A stretch of DNA of 64,000 bases, from positions 62,001 to 126,000 of the forward strand of contig JALLLS010000080.1 in the NCBI GenBank assembly GCA_025094145.1. The letters run 5' to 3'. Under the pieces are notes generated by a model, which saw only the letters and a list, made by a program, of their open reading frames with translations, ran no database searches and was not told where the DNA came from. Each line of letters opens with the position of its first letter. Position 1 is the stretch's first letter. Shown here piece after piece: positions 54,757 to 64,000 of the stretch. This DNA comes from Spinellus fusiger (Eukaryota; Mucoromycota; Mucoromycetes; Mucorales; Phycomycetaceae). The position numbers were made by a program, and so were the translations under genes.

Positions 54757-56138
54757 CTACACACCCAAAGATTTTTCTGACCTTTAAGCGGTGATACCTC
54801 CTTCCTTTTACGTCACAATAAAAGAGTTCCCTTTTATGGATCTGTGTTTAAAATCAAAGGTTTGCAAGTATCTGTAGTAAAGGGCAGTAAGGTTATCAAC
54901 AATACCATTAGAGAGATGAATCTGTAGTAGTTTGGTCTATAGCAGAGACTAAGAAATAGAGTATTAGTACAAAGGCTAGTCTAGGGAAATCAAAGAGGGT
55001 ACATGAACAGGAACACAACACACGATTTGAATACAATGGGTAACTAGGCAACTGTTCTTTAAGCAATTCCTTTCTTTCTAGAATGTTGTTGTAGTCTGCA
55101 TTACTTTGGTAGTTCTGATTAAGCAAATGATTTGTGAAAATTCGTATTGTTCTTTTCTGTTCGAGTATTAATGCCTGCTAATTACACTGTCTGTTGTTCT
55201 TCATAACTTCTACCCTGTTTAACTTGTTTGTCTTTGTCTGGCATATAAACCAACAGCTGTGATATGGTGAGTATATGGTTGTTATGTCTGACATGTTAGT
55301 CAGTTTCTATTGTATATTCTTTTACTATAATAAACCCAGTGAACCAGTTACAAAGGCAAAGGCAAGAAGAAGGTGCCAGTGCAAGGGTAATACGACACAC
55401 ACCTAGATTACGTTGATACATCTCGAACTAATTATTTTTACTATTATTCTATTAGTGAAAAGGGGTATGGCACCTAAAAGGATTTGAGTACGATCCTACC
55501 AAACTGCCAGTCGTTGTTTATGGTACAGGAATAAAGGTAAAAGATGCTGCCAAATTTAAAGGTCATTGTGTTGGTTTGCCAGGAATTTTATATCAATCAC
55601 TGAAAAAAGAGACAAAAGGGTGGACATCTTCTTCTGGTTGATGTCGATGAGTTCCAAACATAGAGGGTAAGCATAATTGACTTCTCACCCAATATGAAAA
55701 GATCTTCTAACAGTTACTCTTATTTTTGTTCTCAAGATCTGCCACACTTATAACACAAATAACCTCACTGAGGTATTCATAAATTTCAACAGTATCCACG
55801 CTTGCCAAAGTTGTGTAATTGTTTGGAACAGAGATGTGAACGTATCAAAGAATATCTATACAATTGCAGAAGAGTGTTTAAAGGGTTACCACCGACCAGT
55901 TCCTTTCTGTCGAGAAGAATATATATTTGTATTTATATTATATCATATCGCCATATCGAAGGTGGTTTCCTTTGGGATTCAGATATTTACAGGTAAATCT
56001 ACATAATCTTTATTTGTTTAAAAACTAACATGAATACATCTTAATTTATTTTTACTCCTTTTCAAATCGATTTATCATTTTTAAACAATTGTATTTCGAC
56101 TATTTCCTTTTATATCCTAAAGATCTCCTGGTGTGTAA
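54757..56138 (+). mobile_element. Segment with CTACACACC-type ends carrying a Fanzor relic
   Basis: The left end CTACACACCCAAAGATTTTT followed by CTGACCTTTAAGC matches the left end of the transposons at 23,282 and 32,553 (CTACACACC, GAGATTTT, CTGGCCTTTAAGC), and the following TTTTATGGATCTG / AAATCAAAGGTTTGCAAGTAT block also matches. The right end (TCCTAAAGATCTCCTGGTGTGTA, ending 56,138) is the inverse terminal repeat. Length about 1.38 kb. It lies between the LRR gene and the helicase gene. No target duplication could be read with confidence. Confidence 0.6.
55456..55930 (+). pseudogene. Fanzor (eukaryotic TnpB-like) C-terminal region, decayed
   Basis: After an acceptor at 55,455 the plus strand reads KGVWHLKGFEYDPTKLPVVV, YGTGIKV, FKGHCVGLPGILYQSLKK, then a 1-nt frameshift near 55,620, LLLVDVDEFQT, and a TAG at 55,661. 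A donor GTAAGC at 55,667 and acceptor at 55,736 lead to ICHTYNTNNLTEVF, ACQSC and WNRDVNVSKNIY. This is the order of the RuvC-like nuclease C-terminus of Fanzor/IS607-TnpB proteins: EF-x-TS, a four-Cys zinc ribbon (here Cys-x2-Tyr then Cys-x2-Cys) and the final catalytic Asp in NRDVN. The N-terminal half and the first RuvC Asp were not found. Fanzors are RNA-guided DNA nucleases carried by eukaryotic transposons; this copy cannot be active. Confidence 0.72.
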
Positions 56139-56332
56139 GAAAGTCATAGTCATAAAAACATAAAAGTGAAAATATATATATATAAATATAAACATATAAT
56201 CTTAGACAGTACAAATAAGTGTATCTTTTGCTTTTTTATTTTCCTAATGTTCAAACAAAGATTAGTCATTAGAACCTATAGTATCAAAGAATATTACATC
56301 TTTACCTGTATTCCCAAAAAGAAAAGGTAACT

Positions 56333-59174
56333 TTATATTAAATATTCGCTAAACCTAAGATCTGATTCTTCACTAAGCCAATGCATCCATCTCTTAAGAA
56401 ATCCACCGTCTTGTCTGGAGGTTGCCTTGGTTCCTCTCTTGGTTCCTGCTAAAGTCTCTGAATCACACACAACACACAAATGACGCTTAGCTCTCGTCAT
56501 GGCCACTGTAGATTTGTTATAAGTGACTATCTCATCATTATCACTGTCTTATACAGTGGGTTACCATTCAAACGTCTTTTTTCACCAAGAAAACCAACTT
56601 CACAATCATCATTTGATCGCACAAGAGATAGCAAAATAGCCTCTTTCTCTCTTCCCTGAAATCCATCGACTGTGCCTATTTCAATAAGAGGCCATTTCTC
56701 CCTTATTTCTCTTATTAATCTTGTCACTTGAGCCGAGTAGGGAGTGATGATACCGATTTGATCTTGTTTCAAACCATCATCCAGAAGTATTTGGACATGT
56801 TGAACTACTAATTCAACCTCTCTTTCATTGGCTTTGCTGAGTTCTTCTTTGGCCTCATCAGTGACTTCATGGGCAAGTCCAGTATCACTGGTATCAATCA
56901 TCACCAGTGGGACTTGGGTAGTATCTGAGCTTTGGATATCTTGGAGGTCGGTTAAGAGATGTTCTGCAACGCTGGAATCTGCTACAAGCTTATTGTCGTA
57001 GAGCTCTTTGGAACTAAATTCCATGATTTTCTGGTGCATGCGGTATTGAACTAATAACATTCTCTTTACACTTGATCCATACATAGTCAACAATCGATCA
57101 AAAAGTGTTGTTGATAAATCTGACTTTGTAGACATGCCCTTTATAGGCACACTAACAGTTTTGAGAGGTGATTTGATAGTAGGAGGTAATTGAAGGTGAT
57201 CTCCTGCCTAAGTGAAAAGAATGAAAAGAAAATAATTCATTAATAATTCAAGCATTCAATGTCGTGTGTATTGAGAAGCCTTGATATTACCAGAATTGCC
57301 TTTTTTCCTCTTGTAAGAGCAAGCCAGCACTCAGCTGTATTAGTTCATAAGAATAAGGTTAGCTGATGATTGAAATACACATAGCAGCAAAGGGAATAAC
57401 AAGCGTTAACTCTTACCTTCCAATGCTTGTGTAGCCTCATCAATAATAACTACATCAAACTCTCTTTTGAACATATTTCTGCTCCCACATCTACCATACA
57501 CTTATAAGTCACCTCCGCCTATCGTTTTGTATGTATGTATGAGGAGTGTAGTTACCCATTCAATGTAGAGATCAAAACCTGTGATCCTGTGATAACCTCT
57601 TCTACAACTCTTTGTTCTCTTAATCGATAGTCCTTGCGTAGATCCTTCACATGGGAATAGAGAGCTCGACGTTCTGAGCGATTTTTACACTTTTTGATCT
57701 TTCCTAATGTCTCATCCATTTCCTGGCGAATCTCTGCTACAATCTGTCCTGAATCACATGTTCTGGTAATGATATCAAGAGAGTGTTCCAAAACTGTTGG
57801 AAGAATACGAGCAGGATGTCCAACACGTACAAGGTTCATTCGATGGCGTGCTAGACGCTCCACCAGATTGTCTACCCATACATAAGAGTGAAGAAGGAGA
57901 AACGAGATGTTATAGGCCAATAGGAGACACAGATCTCTATAGAACACACCTACCCACTGAAATATTCGAAGGGCCACACACAAGGACCTTTTTACCCTGT
58001 TTAACTGCAAGTTGACGAATTATTTCCACAAGCGTATAGGTCTTTCCAGTCTACCAACAGAATATATCAATTCTGATTCAATCGAGGATCCTTAAACTAC
58101 TTTCTCTTCTTTATAAATAACTAACCCCTGTCCACAGAGAAACATGTCCATTCATAGAGTATAAGTAATTTTTCATGTAATTTTTCCTGTAATTTTTCCA
58201 TGATCCAGCTGTTGATAAGTACCTGGTGGACCATGAACAAGAGCAATTTCTGGAGCTCCAAGAGCAAAACGAACAGCATCCTTTTGTGACTCATTCAGCG
58301 TCTCATCATAAAACACAATATCAGACTGATCGATTGGGGCAGATGGTTTAGATAGACCCAGTAATGTCTTTGCCATTTCAGAGACGCCTGATTCTCCTAA
58401 TGCTTTGATTCTTTCTAGTGATTTGATCATACTATGCTAATAGATCAATGTCCAGTCTCTTTTCTTATTGCTCGGGATAGGATAAAATAGACTCACCGTT
58501 CATAAGTAACACTATTGGCTAGTTTAACACTACAAATACACATCTGCATTATTAATCCAGTTATAGAGAGCATCTCTCCATTCCAAACAAACAGAATGGT
58601 ATGCTATAGATAAGCCAGTGATTTGATACTTGCATTTGGCAATGCTCTTGTATCTCAGAAGACAGCTCGTCATCCTTATCTTGGGACAAAGCAATCGTCA
58701 CCTTGGCATCTGTCACTCGAAAAACAACGCCTGACAGTTGAGGTGTCTGTTTTGATGGTTTATCCTTTTTATACTCATCTACCCCAACAATATCACCTGT
58801 TGTAATCTTGTGAGTCGGGAAGACAGCAGGTAGTTTGGTAGGATGGGCCAGTTCGAGGTCTATTAAACTAGGCAAGAGGCATAAGAACTTCTTCTAGCTG
58901 TTCTTTGTACCTTTTACCACCCAAGCCAGTTCTTATGCCTTTTTTTTTTTTTTTTTTAGGTATGTTTATTTATTGTTATTGTTACTATGTTTTTTCTTGC
59001 TTGTTGACTCCCAACACGACTTGACAGACCTGTCACTTTTAGACCCACCAAGGCCATGCCACGTTTTTGTAGTTGGATAGGTGCATAGGTAGATAGGAGC
59101 TTGAATGTCTCCTCAATATCTATTTTCTGTTCATTCTTTACAAGGCTTATCTGGTGTTCTATAAACTTCTCCAT
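56333..59174 (-). CDS. HCS1: Hcs1/IGHMBP2-like superfamily 1B DNA helicase
   Basis: Eleven exons: 59174-59018, 58938-58911, 58867-58634, 58529-58497, 58431-58221, 58050-57954, 57871-57556, 57490-57417, 57334-57291, 57207-56565 and 56505-56333; total 2,010 nt, 669 residues, in frame throughout. Start [16 protein letters not shown]. It has the N-terminal beta-barrel domain, then HGPPGT-GKT (Walker A), [14 protein letters not shown] (Ia), [11 protein letters not shown] (II), GDHLQLPPT (III), [13 protein letters not shown] (IV), [30 protein letters not shown] (V) and [12 protein letters not shown] (VI), and a short tail with no R3H or AN1 finger, as in yeast Hcs1. These are ATP-driven 5'-3' helicases linked to DNA polymerase alpha or translation. 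Oddities: intron 3 fits only a GC-AG pair (GCAAGT), and the intron inside the Walker A motif does not fit GT-AG. Confidence 0.88.
58877..58940. repeat. 13-bp inverted repeat around a 28-nt microexon
   Basis: AGGCATAAGAACT at 58,877-58,889 is the exact complement of 58,928-58,940. The right arm covers the acceptor AG of intron 1 and the first 11 nt of exon 2 of the helicase gene; the left arm is in intron 2. A run of 18 T (A on the coding strand) follows at 58,941. Confidence 0.65.
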
Positions 59175-59479
59175 AATGTTGAGCAGAGCACTACACAAAA
59201 GTCTCTCTCTTTGCAGGGAGGGAACCAGTATATGAGGGGCAAAAGGGGATATGTTAGTCACAAACAAGTCACAGGAGGGTGGGAAGAAGAGAGATACACT
59301 GTCTTTAATAAATGATTGCATGCCTATTTTATCTCTCCTCTACTGTAGAAATCCAATTCTCTCTTTTTATAGATAGATAGATAGATAGATTAGGTATATA
59401 TCACTGACCTATAGAATGCAATAATAGCAGTTGCAAAATACATCTTTACTTTATAGTTTATAAAGATAGAAAAGAACAA

Positions 59480-60145
59480 AGCCTACCACTTCATTTATTG
59501 TAGACAAACAAAGCCCATTGCTCCCATGCCAAAGATCTCCACAGGATACACGTTCTTCGGAAGGAGGCTTTCTTTTCTGATGACACTATGACGTTGATTG
59601 TCGAGGAAGGGTTGATATTCTTAAAATAAAAACAAAAAGCAACAACACCAAAGAAATGTTGTGGTTTACTGGTCCAATATTCCTTAGCTAATGGCCCTAA
59701 CAACACTCTTCTACTACTCCATATTCATAGGCTCAGGCTTACGGATAGCCACATTAGAGGCTAGTCCGAGTTTCTTGGTAAGCTTTCTGAATGTATTCAT
59801 GGATACTTGGGTACTCATGCCCTTTCGAAGTTCCTTCATTGTTTGGAAGGAATCTCGAGCCACTTCCCGAGCCACCTCTTCCTCGTCTCTCTTTGTAAGA
59901 ATAGGTCTTCTTCCTGGACTTCTAGCTGCTTTAAAACAGCCTGTTTCTTTGTATCTTTTCATTATACGACAAATGGCCTGCTTGCTTATGCCAAACATAT
60001 TCGCAATCCTCACTTGACTACTGCCATTGACAGTGGCCTCATGGACAATAAGTCGACGAGTAAAGTCATCAATGTTTTTCTTTTTGTTTCCACGTGGTTT
60101 GGTGGTGGGTGGTGGGTTGTTTTGTAAGGTAGACAGAGTATCCAT
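59480..60145 (-). pseudogene. Tc1/mariner-like transposase N-terminal remnant
   Basis: The open frame 60145-59714 (143 residues, MDTLSTLQNN) has a helix-turn-helix (VRIANMFGISKQAICRIMKR) and a second DNA-binding segment (GRRPILTKRDEEEVAREVAR) typical of Tc1/Tc3 transposases. Downstream on the same strand, in other frames, KESLLPKNVYPVEIFG continues the family in the region before the second catalytic Asp. No DDE catalytic motifs remain. It sits in the 1.2-kb promoter interval between the divergent helicase and Oca-like genes. The N-terminal frame is clean, so an expressed DNA-binding fragment cannot be excluded. Confidence 0.65.
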
Positions 60146-60376
60146 AAGAAAGGAGAGACAGGAAGAAAAAGACGAAGAATAAATGAATAATTTTTTTTGA
60201 GGGATAGCATTAAAGTTGGGACATTCAATAATTTGTTATGTATTTTTTTTGCTGGTCACTGTAGACTACATGTCGCAACACACTTGTAATATCCACCACA
60301 TAAACCTCACTTTAAATCCTCTTCTTTATTTCAACAGTCACACCTCTTCCTCCTCCTCCTCTTCTTCTTTTGCACC

Positions 60377-61256
60377 ATGAGTCGTCCAGCCCCTGCTGTT
60401 CTATTAACACCACCCGAACAGTTTGGTATTGTTGAGCCAGGCATCTACCGGTCAGATATGCTACAGCCTAGTCACTTTTCATTTATCAAACCGTTCAACT
60501 TCAAGACGATGGTGATGTTGAGTCCAGAAATGCCCAACAGAGTCACTTCAAACTACCTGGAAGAAGGCGATACAAAACTCGTTTGTTTATTCGTTCTTTT
60601 TCTTTTATGCTTTGCTAGAAGGAAGAAGAGACTTATTTACACTAGGTGCATTTGGGCATGGCGACATGGAAACCAACACAACCGTCTACTTGGCGGCCTG
60701 TATCGGAAGAGTTGATCAAAGAGGGACTTGAGCTTATATTGAATGTAGAAACACACCCAGTTCTTATCATGTGCACGTGGGTCTTTGTCTTGGAAATAGT
60801 ATTAGACTGGTAGATTGAAATAGCATGTAGGTCGGGTGTCCATGAAACAGGAACATTAGTGGGCTGTCTTCGGAAACTTGAAGGCTGGAATTTCAGTTCT
60901 ATAGTAACAGAGGTAATGTATAGTGCAGTGCTGCTTCTACAGATAGAATAGACTGTATAAATAGAGTGTAGATTATGCTTAATCTTTGCATGGTATCTAC
61001 TAGTACCGTGCCTATGGTGGTAGTAGGGCTAGATATGTGAATGAACAATTCATCGAACTGTTTGATCTTGATCTGATTACTCTGCCTCCTAACATTCCTA
61101 CGTGGCTAATTGAACAACGGAAGATGTTGGTAAGTGTCTATAGGCTATTAGAAGATAGTCCAAATATCACCTCACAGACAATCGCTCTCTCTCTCTCTCT
61201 CTCTGTGCATGTAGAAGGAAGAATTGGCAGAGGCAGCATATACCGAAAAACAGTAA
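60377..61256 (+). CDS. Oca/Siw14-family phosphatase-fold protein with altered P-loop
   Basis: Five exons: 60377-60580, 60646-60776, 60831-60912, 61004-61129 and 61215-61256 (585 nt, 194 residues), all GT-AG. Start MSRPAPAVLLTPPEQFG. The family hallmarks are FGIVEPGIYRSDMLQPSHFSF, the KTMVMLSPEMP strand, KLVHLGMATWKP, the P-loop region LIMCTSGVHETGTLVGCLRK and YRAYGGSRARYVNEQFIELF. This is the fungal atypical dual-specificity phosphatase family (Siw14, Oca1 and relatives; several are inositol-pyrophosphate phosphatases). The catalytic Cys is present, but the position of the invariant Arg of CX5R is Glu, suggesting a pseudophosphatase. Convergent with the PSD gene, 270 bp apart. Confidence 0.85.
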
Positions 61257-61289
61257 AAGCCTGCCTGTGGATAGAAATGAACACTTTTT

Positions 61290-61308
61290 TTTAAAAAATA
61301 AATAAATA

Positions 61309-61339
<31 letters not shown>

Positions 61340-61376
61340 TAACAACAACAACAACAACAACAACAACAGACAAGAT
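61290..61376. repeat. Compound microsatellite (TAAA)n-(TAA)n-(CAA)n
   Basis: AAATAAATAAATAA, then about ten AAT units, then about nine CAA units, between the convergent 3' ends of the Oca-like and PSD genes. A (CT)n run also stands at 61,184-61,204 in the last intron of the Oca-like gene. Confidence 0.9.
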
Positions 61377-61526
61377 GATTGAAATGCCAATATTAGTAGA
61401 ACATAACATAGTTAATAACATGAAAATACACAGATTTCTTTCCTTCCTTCTTTTGTTTATTAGGTGGCCTACAAGTGTATGAACAGTATAATAACAATAA
61501 TAACAATAATAAATATACAGACATTA

Positions 61527-64000
61527 CTAAACAGATGGCACAGGAGAACAAGAACCAATGCGGTTACCAACATACACAAGTGTTTCCATTGGCTTTTTTG
61601 AGTTGTTGAGCAAATCAAGATCTAAATGAATACTATCTTTTTGCCAGAGTATAACCAATGTACTACCACCAAAGGCAAAGTAACCAAGCTCATCTGTACG
61701 TGAGAGCCTTGTGCCTATCTTGGCTGTAATAACAATCGATCCAACCAACATGGCACCAATACAAACAATCTCTACTGTACCAAAACGATGAGAGGCCATG
61801 GTCACTACGGCCCTAGCATTTTCACCAAAAACATCGAGCCTAGGATGCAGTTGTTGTTTTATTTATTTATTTATTAGCCACTGCTGTAAAGCAGAGCAGA
61901 AGAAAGATGAAATCACTTACGTTGTACGAACAGCAATAGGATTGACTGTATAGTATTGACCAGAGATATACCGGATATTTGTAATAACACCATCCACAGG
62001 ACAATGGAATCTATTCTCAATCCTATTGAGTCTATTGAAATAACATCACTGCAGTACTGAACACAGTAGCCTACCTATGATAGTCCTGAGGCGCCAGACG
62101 GAAGATAGCCAAGGGTCCACCTTCAAACACAGCATGTGCATTTGGATCCTCTAGTAACTTGGGCAGGCTAAACTCAATGCCTTTGATCCATAGACGGGTG
62201 GCCTCACTTGTAGTTTCAAAAGCCATCATACGACAATCTGCAGGACTAACAGCGACACCAGGATTGTCACTTTCCTCACATGGACGGGCATGAGGAACAA
62301 GGGCTCTGTAGAAGAATTCATTGAAAGAAGTAAAGTAGTTGAGAGGATGGAGTACTTCTGTCAAATTAATACGATGGAATTTGATAAAGGCAGGGATTTC
62401 TTGGACTGAACTTGGAGAATCAAAACGACGGCCTTGACGCAAGGTCATATTGGTGAGGATGCGTTGGGCTATTGCACACATCAATTACAAAGTATCCAAA
62501 TCTCTACTTACCTGCTCTTGACTGGATGCCTGTATTGCTTCCCTTGTAGACTAAACGCATACCAAGACGGATATAAACACTCATGCGCTCTTCTATAAGC
62601 TCTCCTGTTTTTCTGTCTTGGACAATAATGTTGGCATTGTTCTATTCAGAAGATCAATAAGAGGAATGCATTCTATTGACTTACTGTGCCAAGAGAGTAT
62701 TTTCCATAGCCCACTTTACTGACGAGTTTAACAAACCATCTAATCCGCAACAAAAGACGTGTTAGTATCAGCATAAAGAATCTGTGTATCTCCACAGTTT
62801 ACCTTCTTTGTGCATAGGCTTCTGTTAAAAAGTTGCCCATCAGAAAACGATCCACCGTTGTCCAGTCATTCGCAGCACACGCAGCTACATGAGCCACAAT
62901 GTCCATTTGGGCCTTTTTTGATAGGTTAGAGCGATGACAGATGGGACATTCTGCCAGCCGAATCACTTTCTCATGATGGGCAGAGGTACTTCTTTGTGTG
63001 AGTTTTCTAGTGAGTCCGTGGTGAGGTGAAAGACTTCTTGATTTTTTATACTGAAGATCCTTGGTCTTTTGGACCTGAGTGATATGAGAAGAGAAGTTCT
63101 TAAATGTGACAGGAGAAGAATCATCAAATTGAACTCCACGTGCTTCCAACAAGACCTCTTCATTATCATCTGAAGAACTAGAAGTGGAGTCTGTCTGAGC
63201 CTCATTCAGATCCATAGAAGCCAGCCATTCTTCCTCATCCTCCCCCTCTTCCTCCTCCTCCTCCTCTTCCTCATCATCTGAAGAGGAAGAAGAGGAAGAA
63301 GAGGAAGAAGAAGAAAAGGAGCTTCTTTCTGTTTCCTTGTCTTCTTCACTCTCCTCTCCCTTATTTTCTGATGAAATTAAAGGTATCTGAGCAGTAGTAG
63401 AAGGATAATCATCTGTAGCCAACATATAGGCCTCAAAACATGCTACCAGGTTCTCAATCGAAAGTTCATCAGATTCATTGGTAGGATCCTTCCCATGCTG
63501 TCTCCAGAAGGTATCCAAAGTAGCCTCTGAAATAGTGGATCCAAGTGTCTCTAGCATGGATTGTACTTCCATTCGACTCATAGACCCACTTTCTTCTACA
63601 TCATACGTCCTTGTTAGTGCAATCCAAAACATCCTGCGCATCTCTTCATAAGGCACGAACTTGGCACGGATCGTAAGTGTAGAACCCAGGTCCTTCCATT
63701 TCTCCTCATTGACTAGATTCAACTTTAGTGTATGAAGATCCATGTCCTCATGAATAGCATTGTCAGGCATATCAATAGTAGACAGGGCCCTTCTGCTCTT
63801 AGTGGACTGTCGAATGATCTCGATGATAGGCACAACTGCATTGCCTACCAAATCATTGCCTGTGAACTTCTCCTTGTCATACACAGCAAACTTTAGTTGA
63901 TATGTGGACTCATTGTGCCGCACATGAAAGAACAGTTTCTCATGCCACTCTGGGTTCAATTGGTGTCGAATGGACCGAGTGCGAAAGGTCGATGTACCAA
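61527..64000 (-). CDS. PSD2: Phosphatidylserine decarboxylase, PSD2 type (C2 + EF-hand), 5'-partial
   Basis: Minus strand, open to the window edge. Exons: >64000-62803, 62739-62685, 62641-62512, 62468-62075, 62010-61921 and 61839-61527. It has the end of a C2 domain ([29 protein letters not shown]), an EF-hand-like loop ([13 protein letters not shown]), a linker with a 12-residue Ser run and Asp/Glu tract, a Cys/His motif (CPICHRSNL), and the decarboxylase core: [37 protein letters not shown] and [14 protein letters not shown]. The GGST site is where the proenzyme self-cleaves to make the pyruvoyl group from Ser. It converts phosphatidylserine to phosphatidylethanolamine in Golgi/endosomal membranes in the known fungal Psd2. 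It looks intact. Confidence 0.93.

Noticed and set aside
55321..55386. Start of a ribosomal-protein-like gene upstream of the Fanzor relic (Lys/Gly-rich KGKGKKKVPVQG frame)
   Set aside because: Only about 15 codons between possible splice sites and no continuation as a known ribosomal protein; it may be an upstream exon of the Fanzor relic but this cannot be supported.

Overview
The window looks like an AT-rich chromosome arm of an early-diverging fungus, most likely Mucoromycota (Mucorales-type). The evidence is genes with many 50-200 bp GT-AG introns, a fungal C2/EF-hand phosphatidylserine decarboxylase, an Hcs1-type helicase, an Oca/Siw14-type phosphatase-fold gene, fungal tRNAs and a dense mix of LINEs, Ty3 elements and DNA transposons. 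The genus cannot be fixed from the sequence alone.

Two compartments are obvious. Positions 1-52,600 are almost entirely nested transposable elements with four tRNA or tRNA-like genes. Positions 52,690-64,000 hold four intron-containing host genes: a leucine-rich-repeat protein (minus), an Hcs1/IGHMBP2-like helicase (minus), an Oca/Siw14-family protein (plus) and a PSD2-type phosphatidylserine decarboxylase (minus, running off the right edge). Two small transposon relics lie between the host genes.

Layout: LINE-A copy 1 (about 112-4,660, minus); AT-rich DNA to tRNA-Gln (6,686); an inverted pair of LTRs (6,804 and 10,164) around a solo LTR, tRNA-Met (8,152) and an IS630/Tc1-like transposase relic; a Ty3 chromovirus with integrase chromodomain (10,737-16,075, minus); fragments of a DNA transposon split by LINE-B (17,049-22,556, plus, with a 13-bp target duplication); a Tc1 relic; the fullest copy of that DNA transposon (23,282-27,400, plus); a Harbinger-like transposase relic; a solo LTR with a 5-bp target duplication; LINE-A copy 2 beside tRNA-Pro; a truncated Ty3 element; a degenerate tRNA-Ala beside LINE-A copy 3 (36,713-41,256, plus); a second inverted LTR pair enclosing a Helitron N-terminal gene fragment; a second Ty3 element (43,782-48,074, minus); a complete-ended Tc1 element (48,514-49,857); and a gag remnant with more LTRs.

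The most interesting item is a decayed Fanzor (eukaryotic TnpB-like, RNA-guided-nuclease family) C-terminal region at 55,456-55,930. It lies inside a 1.38-kb segment whose ends match the terminal inverted repeats of the DNA transposon at 23-27 kb. Other signals are LINE 5' ends abutting tRNA genes, loss of catalytic residues in otherwise open retrotransposon frames, repeated CGA-to-TGA style stops in a CpG-poor repeat compartment, a Walker A motif split by an intron that does not fit GT-AG, and a phosphatase P-loop with Glu in place of Arg.
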